Source: Pedobacter sp. KBS0701
GTDB taxonomy: Bacteria > Bacteroidota > Bacteroidia > Sphingobacteriales > Sphingobacteriaceae
Assembly: GCF_005938645.2 (NCBI RefSeq)
Contig: NZ_CP042171.1
Coordinates: forward strand, 3,286,001 to 3,350,000
Direction of reading: 5' to 3'
Length of the DNA stretch: 64,000 nt
Positions within the stretch are counted from its first letter, which is position 1; every line of letters begins with the position of its first letter. Shown here one piece after another: positions 1-9,458 of the stretch. Position numbers and translations under genes: made by a program. The notes below the pieces were generated by a model. The model saw nothing but the letters and a program-made list of their open reading frames with translations, ran no database searches and was not told where the DNA came from.

Positions 1-1688
1 CCATGCACCCCATCCGCAATGTTGAAGAAATAGCCAGCAAAAGTTTAAGAAAATTTAATGATACCACCTACCTGTTCGATCTGGGCAGGAATATTTCTGG
101 TGTAAGTAAAATCACGCTAAGCGGTCCGGCGGGAACTGTTATTAAACTAAAACATGGCGAGCGTTTATATCCTAACGGCCATGTAGATATTTCAAACATC
201 GATGCCCATTACCGTCCAACAGATAATACTGATCCATTTCAGACCGATATTTTAATCCTAAATGGAAAAGGTGTACAAAGTTTTATGCCGCATTTTAACT
301 ATAAAGGTTTTCAATATATAGAGGTAACCAGCTCTGCTCCTGTGCAGTTGAAAAAAGAAGATCTGGTAGGCTATTTTATGCATAGCGATGTGCCAGTGGT
401 TGGTGATGTTAAATCTTCAGAACCGATCATTAATAAAATCTACTATGCCACCAATAATTCTTACTTATCTAATCTTTTTGGTTACCCGACCGATTGTCCG
501 CAAAGGGAGAAAAACGGCTGGACAGGTGATGCGCAAATTGCGATAGAAACAGGGCTTTACGGGTTTGATGGCATTACCATTTACGAAAAGTGGCTGGCCG
601 ATCACCGTGATGAACAACAGCCAAACGGCGTGTTACCTTCCATTATTCCTACTGACGGCTGGGGCTACGAATGGGGCAACGGACCAGACTGGACAAGTAC
701 TATCGCCATCATTCCATGGAATGTTTACCTGTTTTATGGAGACAAAAAACTACTTGCCGATTGTTACGAAAATATCAGAAAATACGTGAACCACATTGAT
801 GAAACCTACCCAACGGGTTTAACCACCTGGGGTTTGGGCGATTGGATACCGGTAAAATCTAAATCTCCTGTAGAACTTACTTCAACCTGTTATTATTATG
901 CAGATGTGGTAATTTTAGCCAAAGCAGCTAAAATTTTAGGTAAAAATGATGATTACCTTAAATATACGACCCTAGCTAAAAAAATAAAAGATGCTTTTAA
1001 CGCCAAATACCTGAATAAACAAAAAGGCGTTTATAATACGGGTATCCAAACCGAAATGAGTGTTCCGTTATACTGGAAAATTGTACCCGAAGAATATGTT
1101 GCTTTGGTTGCTGAAAATTTGGCCAAACGTGTGGAAGCTGATGGGTTCCATTTGGATGTTGGATTATTAGGCACAAAAGCCATTTTAAATGCGCTAAGCG
1201 AAAATGGTTACAGCGATATTGCCTATAAAGTTGCGGCTCAAAAAACCTACCCAAGCTGGGGCTGGTGGATGGAAAACGGAGCCACCACTTTATACGAGAA
1301 TTGGCCAATAGATGCCAAATCGGATATTTCAATGAACCATATTATGTTTGGAGAAATTGGTGCCTGGTTATACAAATCACCGGGAGGCATTAAACCAGAT
1401 GAAAAACAGCCCGGCTTTAAACATGTAATACTAAATCCTCATGTGGTGGAAGGCCTGAATTCTTTCGAAGCCAGCCACATTGGTCCTTATGGGAAGATTA
1501 TCAGTGTATGGAAAAGAATAAATGATGGAATTAGATATGATATCATCATTCCGGCTAACTCTACAGCAACCATAAACTTACCGATAAATTCCGGAGCAAC
1601 TATTTCTGTTAATGGTAAAACTACGGGTAGTAACAAAATAGATTTAGCGGCTGGTAAGTACGTTATTGAGCAAAAAGTAGGGAAATAA
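1..1688 (+). CDS. alpha-L-rhamnosidase, GH78 family (partial, 5' end outside window)
   Basis: About 560 residues of a glycoside hydrolase family 78 enzyme, which releases terminal L-rhamnose from plant glycans. The visible part begins in a beta-sandwich domain (FDLGRNISG, HGERLYPNG, HFNYKGFQYIEV), passes into the (alpha/alpha)6 catalytic domain from about residue 130, and ends in a beta-sandwich typical of the family. The catalytic block PTDCPQREKNGWTGDAQ (counting from the ATG at 3) has the acidic residues D164, E169 and D176; a later LYENWP supplies a further Glu. Family members are usually 800-1000 residues, so the signal peptide and N-terminal carbohydrate-binding domains lie upstream of the window, and the ATG at base 3 is probably internal. 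Followed by a repeat-rich gap. Confidence 0.9.
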   Translation, partial: MHPIRNVEEIASKSLRKFNDTTYLFDLGRNISGVSKITLSGPAGTVIKLKHGERLYPNGHVDISNIDAHYRPTDNTDPFQTDILILNGKGVQSFMPHFNYKGFQYIEVTSSAPVQLKKEDLVGYFMHSDVPVVGDVKSSEPIINKIYYATNNSYLSNLFGYPTDCPQREKNGWTGDAQIAIETGLYGFDGITIYEKWLADHRDEQQPNGVLPSIIPTDGWGYEWGNGPDWTSTIAIIPWNVYLFYGDKKLLADCYENIRKYVNHIDETYPTGLTTWGLGDWIPVKSKSPVELTSTCYYYADVVILAKAAKILGKNDDYLKYTTLAKKIKDAFNAKYLNKQKGVYNTGIQTEMSVPLYWKIVPEEYVALVAENLAKRVEADGFHLDVGLLGTKAILNALSENGYSDIAYKVAAQKTYPSWGWWMENGATTLYENWPIDAKSDISMNHIMFGEIGAWLYKSPGGIKPDEKQPGFKHVILNPHVVEGLNSFEASHIGPYGKIISVWKRINDGIRYDIIIPANSTATINLPINSGATISVNGKTTGSNKIDLAAGKYVIEQKVGK

Positions 1689-2260
1689 TTAAGATGCTAA
1701 TGTTCAGACCTCGCAGGTTTTTGAAACCTGCGAGGTCTGAAATAGAAAAATGCTTGCGCTCGTTTCCAAACGAGTGCATAAATAGGGAAACGATTCTATC
1801 GTTTGACATGATAAATTATTCAACGCTCTTTAGAAACGAGCGTTAGCTAAAATCCCACTTCAGCCTTTAAGAAATCTATCGAGATAGATCTCTCCGCTCC
1901 ACTACGTTTCGGTCGAGATGACGACACTTTTTTATGAAGTAGCCTAACGCCATAGGTACCGCGTTAGGGATTGTAAGGGTTCAGTGCCGATCCTTCATCG
2001 GTACCGGAGCGAAGCGCAGCCCGCCCCTTGCGCAGCTTGGGTAACGCCCAAATCAGTTAACAGTTACCAATTATCAATACAAACCAATCTGTTAAAGATT
2101 ATTCACTGCGCTCAACATGACAGCAAGCTAAAAGCCGACAAATTTTCAGCATAAAGCACTAAAAATCAGTAATTTAGTCACGTAATATAAAAACTTACCG
2201 ACAAAATTTCCGATTGTAAAATCAAAATTGTTATGGCATTTGTTTTGACTTAAAAGAGCT
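1689..2260. other. 572-bp gene-free gap with several palindromic repeats
   Basis: No credible coding region. It holds a perfect 17-bp inverted repeat at 1704-1740 (separate entry), fragments built on the word AAACGAGCG/CGCTCGTTT around 1755-1845, a REP-like unit around 1876-1924 that ends in GAGATGACGAC, and a GC-richer stretch at about 1975-2050 unlike the flanks. The last 150 bases are AT-rich and should contain the clpB promoter, but I could not find a clean TAnnTTTG box. Confidence 0.6.
1704..1740. repeat. perfect 17-bp inverted repeat with 3-nt loop
   Basis: The arm tcagacctcgcaggttt (1704-1720) is followed by ttg and its exact reverse complement (1724-1740). It lies 16 bases after the rhamnosidase stop and could fold as a very stable mRNA hairpin. 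There is no T-run after it, so it resembles a dispersed palindromic element more than an intrinsic terminator, although it could still protect the 3' end of the transcript. Confidence 0.85.
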
Positions 2261-4861
2261 ATGAACTTCAACAATTTTACCATAAAAGCCCAGGAAGCAG
2301 TTCAACAGGCTTCTGAAATAGCCCAAGGCAATCAGCAACAGGCTATTGAAACGGCACACCTGCTTAAAGGTCTGCTTACTGTTGATGAAAACGTGGTTTC
2401 TTATGTTTTAAAGAAACTGAACGTTAACCTTAATTCACTAAATCAAAACTTAGATGCAGAGATTGCCAAATTCCCGAAAGTGAGTGGAAGTAATGTCTAT
2501 CTGTCATCAAATGCCAATAGCGTTTTACAGAAAGCACAAACATTTTTAAAAGAGTTTAAGGATGAATTTGTCTCTGTAGAGCATTTATTATTAGGCATCT
2601 TAGCCGTTAATGATAGCACCTCGAAATTATTAAAAGAACAAGGCGTTAACGAGAAAGACCTTAAAAAAGCCATTACAGAACTACGTGGTGATAACCGGGT
2701 AACCGATCAAAATGCTGAAGCTACTTATCAGGCCTTAAGTAAATACGCCAGGAATTTAAACGAATATGCCGAGAGCGGAAAACTGGATCCGGTAATTGGC
2801 CGTGATGAAGAAATCCGTCGCGTGATCCAGATTTTATCACGAAGAACCAAAAACAACCCGATTTTAATTGGTGAGCCTGGTGTGGGTAAAACAGCCATTG
2901 CAGAGGGAATTGCCTTCAGGATTATTAAAGGTGATGTGCCTGAAAACCTGAAAAGCAAAGTGGTTTATTCTCTTGATATGGGTTCGCTTATTGCCGGTGC
3001 AAAATACAAAGGCGAGTTCGAAGAACGCTTAAAAGCTGTAGTTAAAGAAGTTACACAGAGCGATGGTGATATTATTCTGTTTATTGACGAGATCCACACT
3101 TTGGTAGGTGCTGGCGGTGGCGAAGGCGCGATGGATGCAGCGAATATTTTAAAACCTGCCCTTGCCAGAGGAGAGTTACGTGCCATTGGTGCAACTACTT
3201 TGGACGAGTACCAGAAATATTTAGAAAAAGATAAAGCATTGGAGCGTCGTTTCCAGAAAGTAATGGTTGAAGAACCTGATACCCAGGATGCCATTTCTAT
3301 CCTTCGTGGCTTAAAAGAACGTTACGAAACCCACCATAAAGTAAGGATTAAAGATGAGGCCATTATTGCGGCTGTAGAAATGAGTCAGCGCTATATTTCA
3401 GACCGTTTCTTACCAGATAAGGCCATCGATTTAATGGACGAGGCGGCATCTAAACTGCGCATGGAAATGGACAGTGTGCCAGAACATGTTGATGCTTTAG
3501 ACCGTGAGATTATGCGTTTAGAAATTGAACGCGAAGCCATTAAACGCGAAAAAGATGATAGAAAAGTTCAGGAACTTTCAGAAGAAATTGCCAATTTATC
3601 AGCAGAACGTGATGAATTTAAAGCGAAATGGCAAGGAGAAAAAGACCTTGTAGACGCGGTAAATAATGAATTAGAGCAGATTGAGCATTATAAATTAGAG
3701 GCCGAACAAGCTGAACGTGCCGGAGATTATGGCAAAGTGGCTGAAATCCGTTATGGAAAAATTAAAGAGGCTCAGGATAAAGTTGAAAAGCTTAAAGCCG
3801 ATTTAGAAAGCCAGCAAACTGATAGCCGAATGCTGAAAGAAGAAGTTACGGCTGATGATATTGCAGGTGTGGTTGGTCGTTGGACAGGTATTCCGGTTAC
3901 GAAACTGATTGCCAGTGAGCGCGAAAAATTGCTTCACTTAGAAGAAGAGTTACATCAGCGCGTGGCTGGTCAGGACGAAGCAATTGAAGCCATTTCTGAT
4001 GCCATCCGCCGCTCGCGTGCAGGCTTACAGGATAAACGTAAACCAATTGGCTCTTTCATCTTTTTAGGTACTACCGGTGTGGGTAAAACGGAGCTTGCAA
4101 AAGCCCTTGCCGAATTTTTATTCAACGATGAAAATGCACTCACCCGTATTGATATGAGTGAATACCAGGAGCGCCATGCCGTGTCACGGTTAATTGGAGC
4201 GCCTCCGGGATATGTTGGTTATGATGAAGGTGGGCAGTTAACCGAGGCCGTTAGACGTAAACCTTACTCAGTGGTATTGCTTGATGAGATCGAAAAAGCA
4301 CATCCGGATGTATTTAATATTCTGTTACAGGTATTGGATGACGGACGTTTAACTGATAATAAAGGTAGAACGGTTAATTTTAAAAATACCATCATTATCA
4401 TGACCTCGAATATCGGCGCACATTTAATTCAGGATAATTTTAAAGATTTAAGCGACGAAAACCGCGATGAGGTAATTGCCAAAACCAAAAACGAATTGTT
4501 TGAGGTATTGAAACAGACCATTCGTCCGGAGTTTTTGAACAGGATTGATGAGCTGATTATGTTTACCCCGTTAAACCGTAGCGAAATCAGGAATATTGTA
4601 AGCCTACAGTTTAAACAAGTACAGCAAACATTGGCAGAAATGGGTATAGAGATGGATGCCAGTGATGAAGCTTTAGACTGGCTGGCACAATTGGGTTACG
4701 ATCCTCAGTTTGGTGCAAGACCGTTAAAAAGGGTAATCCAAAAAAGAATCTTAAATGAGCTTTCTAAAGAGATATTGGCGGGTAAGATAGATAAAGACAG
4801 CAAAATTAAGTTAGATATGTTCGATCATAAGTTTGTGTTCCTGAACCAAAACATTGATTAA
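2261..4861 (+). CDS. clpB: ClpB, ATP-dependent disaggregase (Hsp100)
   Basis: This 866-residue protein has the full ClpB architecture and usual length. The N-terminal Clp repeat domain spans about 1-145. AAA+ module 1 has Walker A GEPGVGKT at 204-211 and a Walker B ending in D276-E277. A coiled-coil middle domain lies at about 400-525 (many Glu/Lys heptads). AAA+ module 2 has Walker A GTTGVGKT at 603-610, followed by a C-terminal D2 small domain. The middle domain separates ClpB from ClpA and ClpC. The protein pulls polypeptides out of aggregates in the cytoplasm together with DnaK. It appears monocistronic: a long gap precedes it and a strong terminator follows. I saw no CIRCE-type operator upstream. 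Confidence 0.97.
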   Translation: MNFNNFTIKAQEAVQQASEIAQGNQQQAIETAHLLKGLLTVDENVVSYVLKKLNVNLNSLNQNLDAEIAKFPKVSGSNVYLSSNANSVLQKAQTFLKEFKDEFVSVEHLLLGILAVNDSTSKLLKEQGVNEKDLKKAITELRGDNRVTDQNAEATYQALSKYARNLNEYAESGKLDPVIGRDEEIRRVIQILSRRTKNNPILIGEPGVGKTAIAEGIAFRIIKGDVPENLKSKVVYSLDMGSLIAGAKYKGEFEERLKAVVKEVTQSDGDIILFIDEIHTLVGAGGGEGAMDAANILKPALARGELRAIGATTLDEYQKYLEKDKALERRFQKVMVEEPDTQDAISILRGLKERYETHHKVRIKDEAIIAAVEMSQRYISDRFLPDKAIDLMDEAASKLRMEMDSVPEHVDALDREIMRLEIEREAIKREKDDRKVQELSEEIANLSAERDEFKAKWQGEKDLVDAVNNELEQIEHYKLEAEQAERAGDYGKVAEIRYGKIKEAQDKVEKLKADLESQQTDSRMLKEEVTADDIAGVVGRWTGIPVTKLIASEREKLLHLEEELHQRVAGQDEAIEAISDAIRRSRAGLQDKRKPIGSFIFLGTTGVGKTELAKALAEFLFNDENALTRIDMSEYQERHAVSRLIGAPPGYVGYDEGGQLTEAVRRKPYSVVLLDEIEKAHPDVFNILLQVLDDGRLTDNKGRTVNFKNTIIIMTSNIGAHLIQDNFKDLSDENRDEVIAKTKNELFEVLKQTIRPEFLNRIDELIMFTPLNRSEIRNIVSLQFKQVQQTLAEMGIEMDASDEALDWLAQLGYDPQFGARPLKRVIQKRILNELSKEILAGKIDKDSKIKLDMFDHKFVFLNQNID

Positions 4862-4873
4862 TACATACCAATC

Positions 4874-4912
4874 AAATCCCGTCTCAATTAAATTGAGGCG
4901 GGATTTTTTTTG
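4874..4912 (+). terminator. Rho-independent terminator of clpB
   Basis: An inverted repeat of about 15 bp (aatcccgtctcaatt paired with aattgaggcgggatt, one G-T wobble) is followed directly by a run of eight T. It sits 13 bases after the clpB stop codon. Confidence 0.93.
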
Positions 4913-5027
4913 TTATAAATTTTAAAAGCTTAGGGAAAAGACCAGGCATATTTTAGCTTTTTTTAACAAATAGCCTGTTGTGACAGCAGTTTTAGATGCT
5001 TAAAATTGTAACCACAACCTCTTAAAG

Positions 5028-7322
5028 ATGAATCTAAAAACCTATCTGCTCTTTATTTTGATGTGCTTTTCGACTCAAATTTTTTCGCAAAAATTTCAAA
5101 AATCAGCACTTTTAAAAGACGTCAAGTCCTTACCTATGCCCGATACAGGCAAATTTGTTTCGGCGTTTTATACCACTAACGAAGCACCTAATATCGTAGC
5201 AACACACAGGCTCGCCCCACAGGTAGAAGTTTCAACTACAGTGATCATGAGCAGTGCCTTAGGTAAAGGACAGATTTTTGCTATAGGCTCATCCGAGTAT
5301 TTTGAAAGCAAATTATTGAGCGATCATAATGTCCAAAAACTATTAAAAAACATACTCGAAAATGTAAGCACTCCCCCTAAAAAACTTAAAGTAGCTGTAA
5401 CCAAAACAGCTGATGCGGCGTTGCTCAATGCATTAAAAGCCAACAAGGTTAAAGTTTACATAGCAGATGGAAGTAAATTACAGTCCGGTACCGACATTTA
5501 CTTTTTAACAAATGATGTAAAAGATACAACGGAACTTAAAGCCATTGAAAAATACATATCTGATGGTGGAAGTTTGGTATACGGTTCCCCCTATCCGGGT
5601 ATTTTTAAACATCGCGACCAAACTAAGTCCTACCTCAACGACCTGGTTAAAATAAACAGTTTGCTCGCCAAGGCAGGGATATTTAATGCCTATAGTTTAA
5701 TTCAGGCAAATCACATTAACGATACCTTAAATTTAAAAGATGTTCCTTTTTATCTTAGTGTGAAAGCTATCTTTAAACAGTTGGCAAACCCTGCTTTTAA
5801 AGCCATTGATCCAACTGAGTATGCTTATGGAATGGAGCCAAATCTTGAACTTACCTTTTCAAACAATGCTGATACCAGTCAAATCATCAAAAAGTTAAAA
5901 TCCATTTTAGCGATTAGTGATACATTAGCTGTTCCAACGCTCAAAAATCCAATTGATATTTCTACGCCGGCGAAAAAAGCAGGTTATCAATTTTCAAAAT
6001 ATCTTTTTGACAAAAGCCATAATATAGATAAAGCGACAGATTTTGTTTACCCGGAAAGTAAATCATTTCCAGGCGAAGTGCCTAAAAACGCAAAAAGGAC
6101 TGTTGAGCAGATCAATATAGATGTAAAAGTAGGATCGCAGGGATTAGCAGACCCCTATCCGGATTATTATAGGCTGCACAGTACCGGTGTTTACGTACCA
6201 GCAGGTGAGAAAGTCAGCATTGTGGTCGATCCTAAATACAAAAATCAACATTTAAAAGCTCAGATCGGTATCCACAACGATGATTTAAAACACATGGATA
6301 ATCTGGTAAGGGCCGGTTTTGATTTAACCAGATCATTCGAACTGGATAAAGATACGACAACCGTTTTTTCACCTTATGGCGGACTGTTATACATCAAGAT
6401 TTCGGATAGTTGTACGCTAAAATCAATCACTATTACAGCAAGTGCTGTGGTTAAGGCGCCTTATTACAAGTTAGAAAAGAATACCCTTGCCGAATGGGAA
6501 ACGATTAAAAATAACCCTGCACCATGGGCTGAACTTGCCACCAATAACATTATTCTTACCGTTCCCTCTTATCGGATCAAAAACTTGAAAAATCCGGAAT
6601 CGTTAATGAAATTCTGGGATCAGGTTATGGATGCTGATGCCGATCTGGCCAACATTAACAGGAACAGAACACATCCAGAAAGGATCATTATTGATAACCA
6701 GGTTGCCTACGGTTATATGTATACCGTCTGGGATAAAATTGTGGCACCCGATGATCAAAGTTGCGCCTGGATGCTTGATGAAAAAATTGTAGGCACAAAA
6801 GGAAGCTGGGGGCACTTTCATGAGTTGGGGCATCGCCATCAATTTTGGGGCCTTGATATGGACGAAGTTAGTGAAGTAACCACCAATCTTTACTCGATTT
6901 ACGTGTATGATAAAGTGCTGAAAAAAGGACTTTATAACCATGATGCGATCCGAAATAAAGAGGAAGTGGAGAAAAAAATTCAAAGTTACCTTCAAAATCA
7001 GCCTACTTTTGAAAAATGGGGAAAAGATCCGTTTCTAGCATTAAGTATGTACATCCAGATCATTGAAAATTTTGGCTGGGACTCTATCATCAAAGCCAAC
7101 AAAATATACCGCGAAATGGATCCTAGCAAATACTACGACCATCCGCTGAGTAACCAACAACGGATCGATCTCTGGTATACAACGATCTGTAAAACGACTA
7201 ATGCCAATTTATCTTCCTTTTTCGAAGTCTGGAAAATACCGGTGAGTGAAAAAGCAAAAAGCAATACACGCAACTATAAAACCTGGCTCCCAACCGAGCT
7301 TGTTGCTTACCTTCCACATTAA
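5028..7322 (+). CDS. secreted M60-like (enhancin/mucinase-type) zinc metallopeptidase
   Basis: 764 residues starting with a signal peptide (MNLKTYLLFILMCFSTQIFSQ). The N-terminal half resembles the glutamine-amidotransferase-like and beta-sandwich regions often found in front of M60 catalytic domains (IFAIGSSEYFES, GGSLVYGSPYPG, GVYVPAGEKVSIVV, GGLLYIKI). The catalytic motif HELGH is at 598-602 with a downstream Glu at about 616 (EVSEVTTN), which fits the M60 pattern HExxH(8-28)E. Family members cut glycoproteins such as mucins; the natural substrate here is unknown. It is flanked by its own terminators, so it probably forms a single-gene unit. Secretion is probably Sec-dependent; I see no T9SS tail. 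Confidence 0.88.
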   Translation: MNLKTYLLFILMCFSTQIFSQKFQKSALLKDVKSLPMPDTGKFVSAFYTTNEAPNIVATHRLAPQVEVSTTVIMSSALGKGQIFAIGSSEYFESKLLSDHNVQKLLKNILENVSTPPKKLKVAVTKTADAALLNALKANKVKVYIADGSKLQSGTDIYFLTNDVKDTTELKAIEKYISDGGSLVYGSPYPGIFKHRDQTKSYLNDLVKINSLLAKAGIFNAYSLIQANHINDTLNLKDVPFYLSVKAIFKQLANPAFKAIDPTEYAYGMEPNLELTFSNNADTSQIIKKLKSILAISDTLAVPTLKNPIDISTPAKKAGYQFSKYLFDKSHNIDKATDFVYPESKSFPGEVPKNAKRTVEQINIDVKVGSQGLADPYPDYYRLHSTGVYVPAGEKVSIVVDPKYKNQHLKAQIGIHNDDLKHMDNLVRAGFDLTRSFELDKDTTTVFSPYGGLLYIKISDSCTLKSITITASAVVKAPYYKLEKNTLAEWETIKNNPAPWAELATNNIILTVPSYRIKNLKNPESLMKFWDQVMDADADLANINRNRTHPERIIIDNQVAYGYMYTVWDKIVAPDDQSCAWMLDEKIVGTKGSWGHFHELGHRHQFWGLDMDEVSEVTTNLYSIYVYDKVLKKGLYNHDAIRNKEEVEKKIQSYLQNQPTFEKWGKDPFLALSMYIQIIENFGWDSIIKANKIYREMDPSKYYDHPLSNQQRIDLWYTTICKTTNANLSSFFEVWKIPVSEKAKSNTRNYKTWLPTELVAYLPH

Positions 7323-7330
7323 CGCATATT

Positions 7331-7358
7331 ATCCCGTAGCTAAATCTGCGGGATTTTT
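7331..7358 (+). terminator. Rho-independent terminator after the M60 peptidase
   Basis: The stem atcccgtag / ctgcgggat (one wobble) is followed by five T, starting 9 bases after the stop codon. Confidence 0.8.
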
Positions 7359-7448
7359 CATTTAAAAAGTAACTAACATGATAGTTGCTTTTTTTGCTTT
7401 TTGTTTCAATAATGATTATTATTGATTACACACAAAAACACAAATAAA

Positions 7449-8102
7449 ATGAAACCTAAATTAATCATTATGGCACTCCTATGCGCCGTTAGTTGGCGCA
7501 GCTATGCCCAAACTGAAAAAGGAAGAGGCTTTGTTGGAGGAAGCCTGAGTTTTGGAACTTCCAAACAAAACAGCTCATCGCCCAGTTTAAACACTTTTAC
7601 CTTAACGCCAAGGGGAGGCTATTTTTTATCCAATAATTTTGCCATAGGCTTGGAAATCCCTTTAAATCTTTCAAAACTCAGGGGTGAAAATTATATCGCA
7701 TGGAATGAAGAATACGGATATTACGAAGAACAGCGTGGAGTAAAGGAATTTAGCCTTGGTTTTTCTCCTTTCGTACGCAAATACATCGACGTTAAAGATC
7801 GTTTTAAGTTTTTCATGCAAGCCAATCTGCTCCTACAGGTAAATACTTTTAACCGCATTGATGATGAAGGTTACCTGATCCGAACAGATGCTAAAATAAA
7901 GGGATGGGGTGCAAGCATAAGTCCTGGCTTTAGTTATTTCATATCAAAACATGCTGCATTGGAGTTTTCATTACCGGTTGTATCTTTCTTTCATCAAAAT
8001 TACTATGCGGAAGAATCGCTCTACAATTACAACAAAACCAATAACCTGAAACTCGCCCTGCAAAATTTCACACCAACACTTACCATCAATTATCACTTTT
8101 AA
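7449..8102 (+). CDS. outer-membrane beta-barrel protein
   Basis: 217 residues from the ATG at 7449; an in-frame TTG at 7422 is further upstream, but only the ATG puts a proper signal peptide at the N-terminus (MKPKLIIMALLCAVSWRSYAQ). The mature part is made of alternating hydrophobic/polar strands separated by turns (GGSLSFG, GGYFLSNNFAIGLEI, FSLGFSPFVRKYI, SISPGFSYFISKHAALEFSL) and ends LTINYHF, the aromatic C-terminus typical of small barrels. This matches the outer-membrane beta-barrel (PF13568/PF13505-like) families. No specific function can be assigned. The next gene starts only 10 bases downstream, so the two are probably cotranscribed. Confidence 0.85.
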   Translation: MKPKLIIMALLCAVSWRSYAQTEKGRGFVGGSLSFGTSKQNSSSPSLNTFTLTPRGGYFLSNNFAIGLEIPLNLSKLRGENYIAWNEEYGYYEEQRGVKEFSLGFSPFVRKYIDVKDRFKFFMQANLLLQVNTFNRIDDEGYLIRTDAKIKGWGASISPGFSYFISKHAALEFSLPVVSFFHQNYYAEESLYNYNKTNNLKLALQNFTPTLTINYHF

Positions 8103-8112
8103 CATCAATTAA

Positions 8113-8610
8113 ATGAAAAATATATTCACCAAAATTTTAGGCCTGATAAGCATAAGCTTGTTATTGCTTTTCAGTTTTTCCAATCATGCAAATGCTCAAC
8201 GCTTTCGTGGTAAAATAGAATATTACAGCAGTGTATTCCCTTCGGAGGATGGAAAAATCAAATCTATTGATGGTACCAAAATTGAATATTATAATTCGGT
8301 TTTTAAATCTGAAGACGGAAAAGTAAAATTAATTGGCGATACAAGAATAGAATATTACAATAGTGTATTCCCTTCTGAGAATGGAAAAATCAAAGCCATT
8401 GGTGATATTAGAATTGAATATTACAATTCGGTTTTTAAATCAGAAGATGGAAAAATTAAATCGGTTGGCAATATCAGATTTGAGTACAATAACAGTGGTT
8501 CTCAAAAAAGTGATGGGAAAGTAAAATCAATCACTAATGAAAATGATGACCGCGAATCGGAAGATGCACTGGATACCTATTACTTTATTGAAAGACTCAA
8601 TTGTCAATAA
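8113..8610 (+). CDS. secreted protein of five tandem 22-residue repeats
   Basis: 165 residues: a signal peptide (cleavage probably after NHANA), then five contiguous 22-residue repeats at about residues 34-143 with consensus (K/R)IEYYNSVF.SEDGKIKSIG.., then an acidic tail ending FIERLNCQ. In the DNA the repeats are 66-bp units starting at 8212, 8278, 8344, 8410 and 8476. Repeats 1 and 3 share FPSE while 2 and 4 share FKSEDG, so the real duplication unit appears to be 44 residues (132 bp). The IEYY/IKxIG alternation suggests short beta strands, perhaps a solenoid or adhesin-like fibre. I do not recognise the family. It lies 10 bases after a beta-barrel gene and may work with it at the cell surface (inference). 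Confidence 0.82.
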   Translation: MKNIFTKILGLISISLLLLFSFSNHANAQRFRGKIEYYSSVFPSEDGKIKSIDGTKIEYYNSVFKSEDGKVKLIGDTRIEYYNSVFPSENGKIKAIGDIRIEYYNSVFKSEDGKIKSVGNIRFEYNNSGSQKSDGKVKSITNENDDRESEDALDTYYFIERLNCQ

Positions 8611-8633
8611 TTTATATATCATTAATTGTTTTA

Positions 8634-8665
8634 ATCAAGGTTAATATTTAGCCCTGATTTTTTTA
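8634..8665 (+). terminator. possible weak terminator
   Basis: atcaagg pairs with ccctgat (one mismatch) across an AT-rich loop and is followed by a T-run, 24 bases after the repeat-protein stop. Confidence 0.45.
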
Positions 8666-8756
8666 ATCCTGATAATCAAGCAATTAAAACAAAAACAACT
8701 AAACATATAGTTTTATTTCATTTTTTTATTTTATCATTGGATACACAAAAACACAA

Positions 8757-9404
8757 ATGAAAATGAAAAAACAATTATTAGTTACGGCTATGGCCGTGGG
8801 TATCTCCCTATGCGGTTTCGCGCAAACAAAAGGAACAAACGCTTTAAGCTTTGGTGTTAATTCAACTACCAACAAACTCACGGGAAACAACTACGAAAAC
8901 AAAGCAAAAAATAACTCTTTTACATTAGGGTATGGCTATTTTTTTAAAGACAACAATAAAATTGGGTTGGATTTGACTTATGGACTAAATAAAAATACTT
9001 ATGGGAACGACAATATGAATAACCAAGAGCAAAAAAGCTATGGTGGTAACCTAAGTTATCAGCACTATTTCCCTCTTGTAAAAACCTTATTTGCGTATGC
9101 AGGTGGAAAAGCCTCCTATACACACAGTAAAAATAACAGCGAATTTACTAACACTTACCCACAATTAACCAGTTATACTTCCAACCAATACGCTGTAGGC
9201 GCTTATGGAGGTATCACCTGGTTTGTTTCTAAAAGATTTGCATTAGAAACAAGTTTGTTATCGGCAGATATTGCCTACAGCAAAACAGAACAAAATGAGG
9301 TTAACGCCAATAACTCTTTTACCAAAAGCGAATATACTTCATTCAATTTAAGTAGTCAGGGATTTATCAACAACCTCGGATTTAAAATTTATATCCTATT
9401 TTAA
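8757..9404 (+). CDS. outer-membrane beta-barrel protein
   Basis: 215 residues. It starts MKMKKQLLVTAMAVGISLCGFAQ, a signal peptide; a second ATG at 8763 would also work. The mature region has about eight amphipathic strands (ALSFGVNS, FTLGYGYFFKD, KIGLDLTYGLN, YGGNLSYQHYF, YAVGAYGGITWFVSKRFALET) with Asn- and Ser-rich turns, ending NNLGFKIYILF. It fits the same small-barrel class as the gene at 7449 but is not closely similar to it. Function unknown. Its terminator overlaps the 3' end of the convergent fsr gene. Confidence 0.85.
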   Translation: MKMKKQLLVTAMAVGISLCGFAQTKGTNALSFGVNSTTNKLTGNNYENKAKNNSFTLGYGYFFKDNNKIGLDLTYGLNKNTYGNDNMNNQEQKSYGGNLSYQHYFPLVKTLFAYAGGKASYTHSKNNSEFTNTYPQLTSYTSNQYAVGAYGGITWFVSKRFALETSLLSADIAYSKTEQNEVNANNSFTKSEYTSFNLSSQGFINNLGFKIYILF

Positions 9405-9428
9405 CCTCTTCAACTAGTAAAGCTTTGG

Positions 9429-9458
9429 CCCATCCCCTTAAAAATGGATGGGTTTTTT
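9429..9458 (+). terminator. Rho-independent terminator overlapping the end of fsr
   Basis: Stem cccatcc / ggatggg with six T after it. The T-run runs into the stop codon of the convergent gene (9457-9459), so the two transcripts end within a few bases of each other. Confidence 0.85.

Noticed and set aside
8212..8541. Regular 66-bp repeats, possibly a CRISPR-like array
   Set aside because: The units are contiguous with no unique spacers, stay in one reading frame and encode a peptide repeat.
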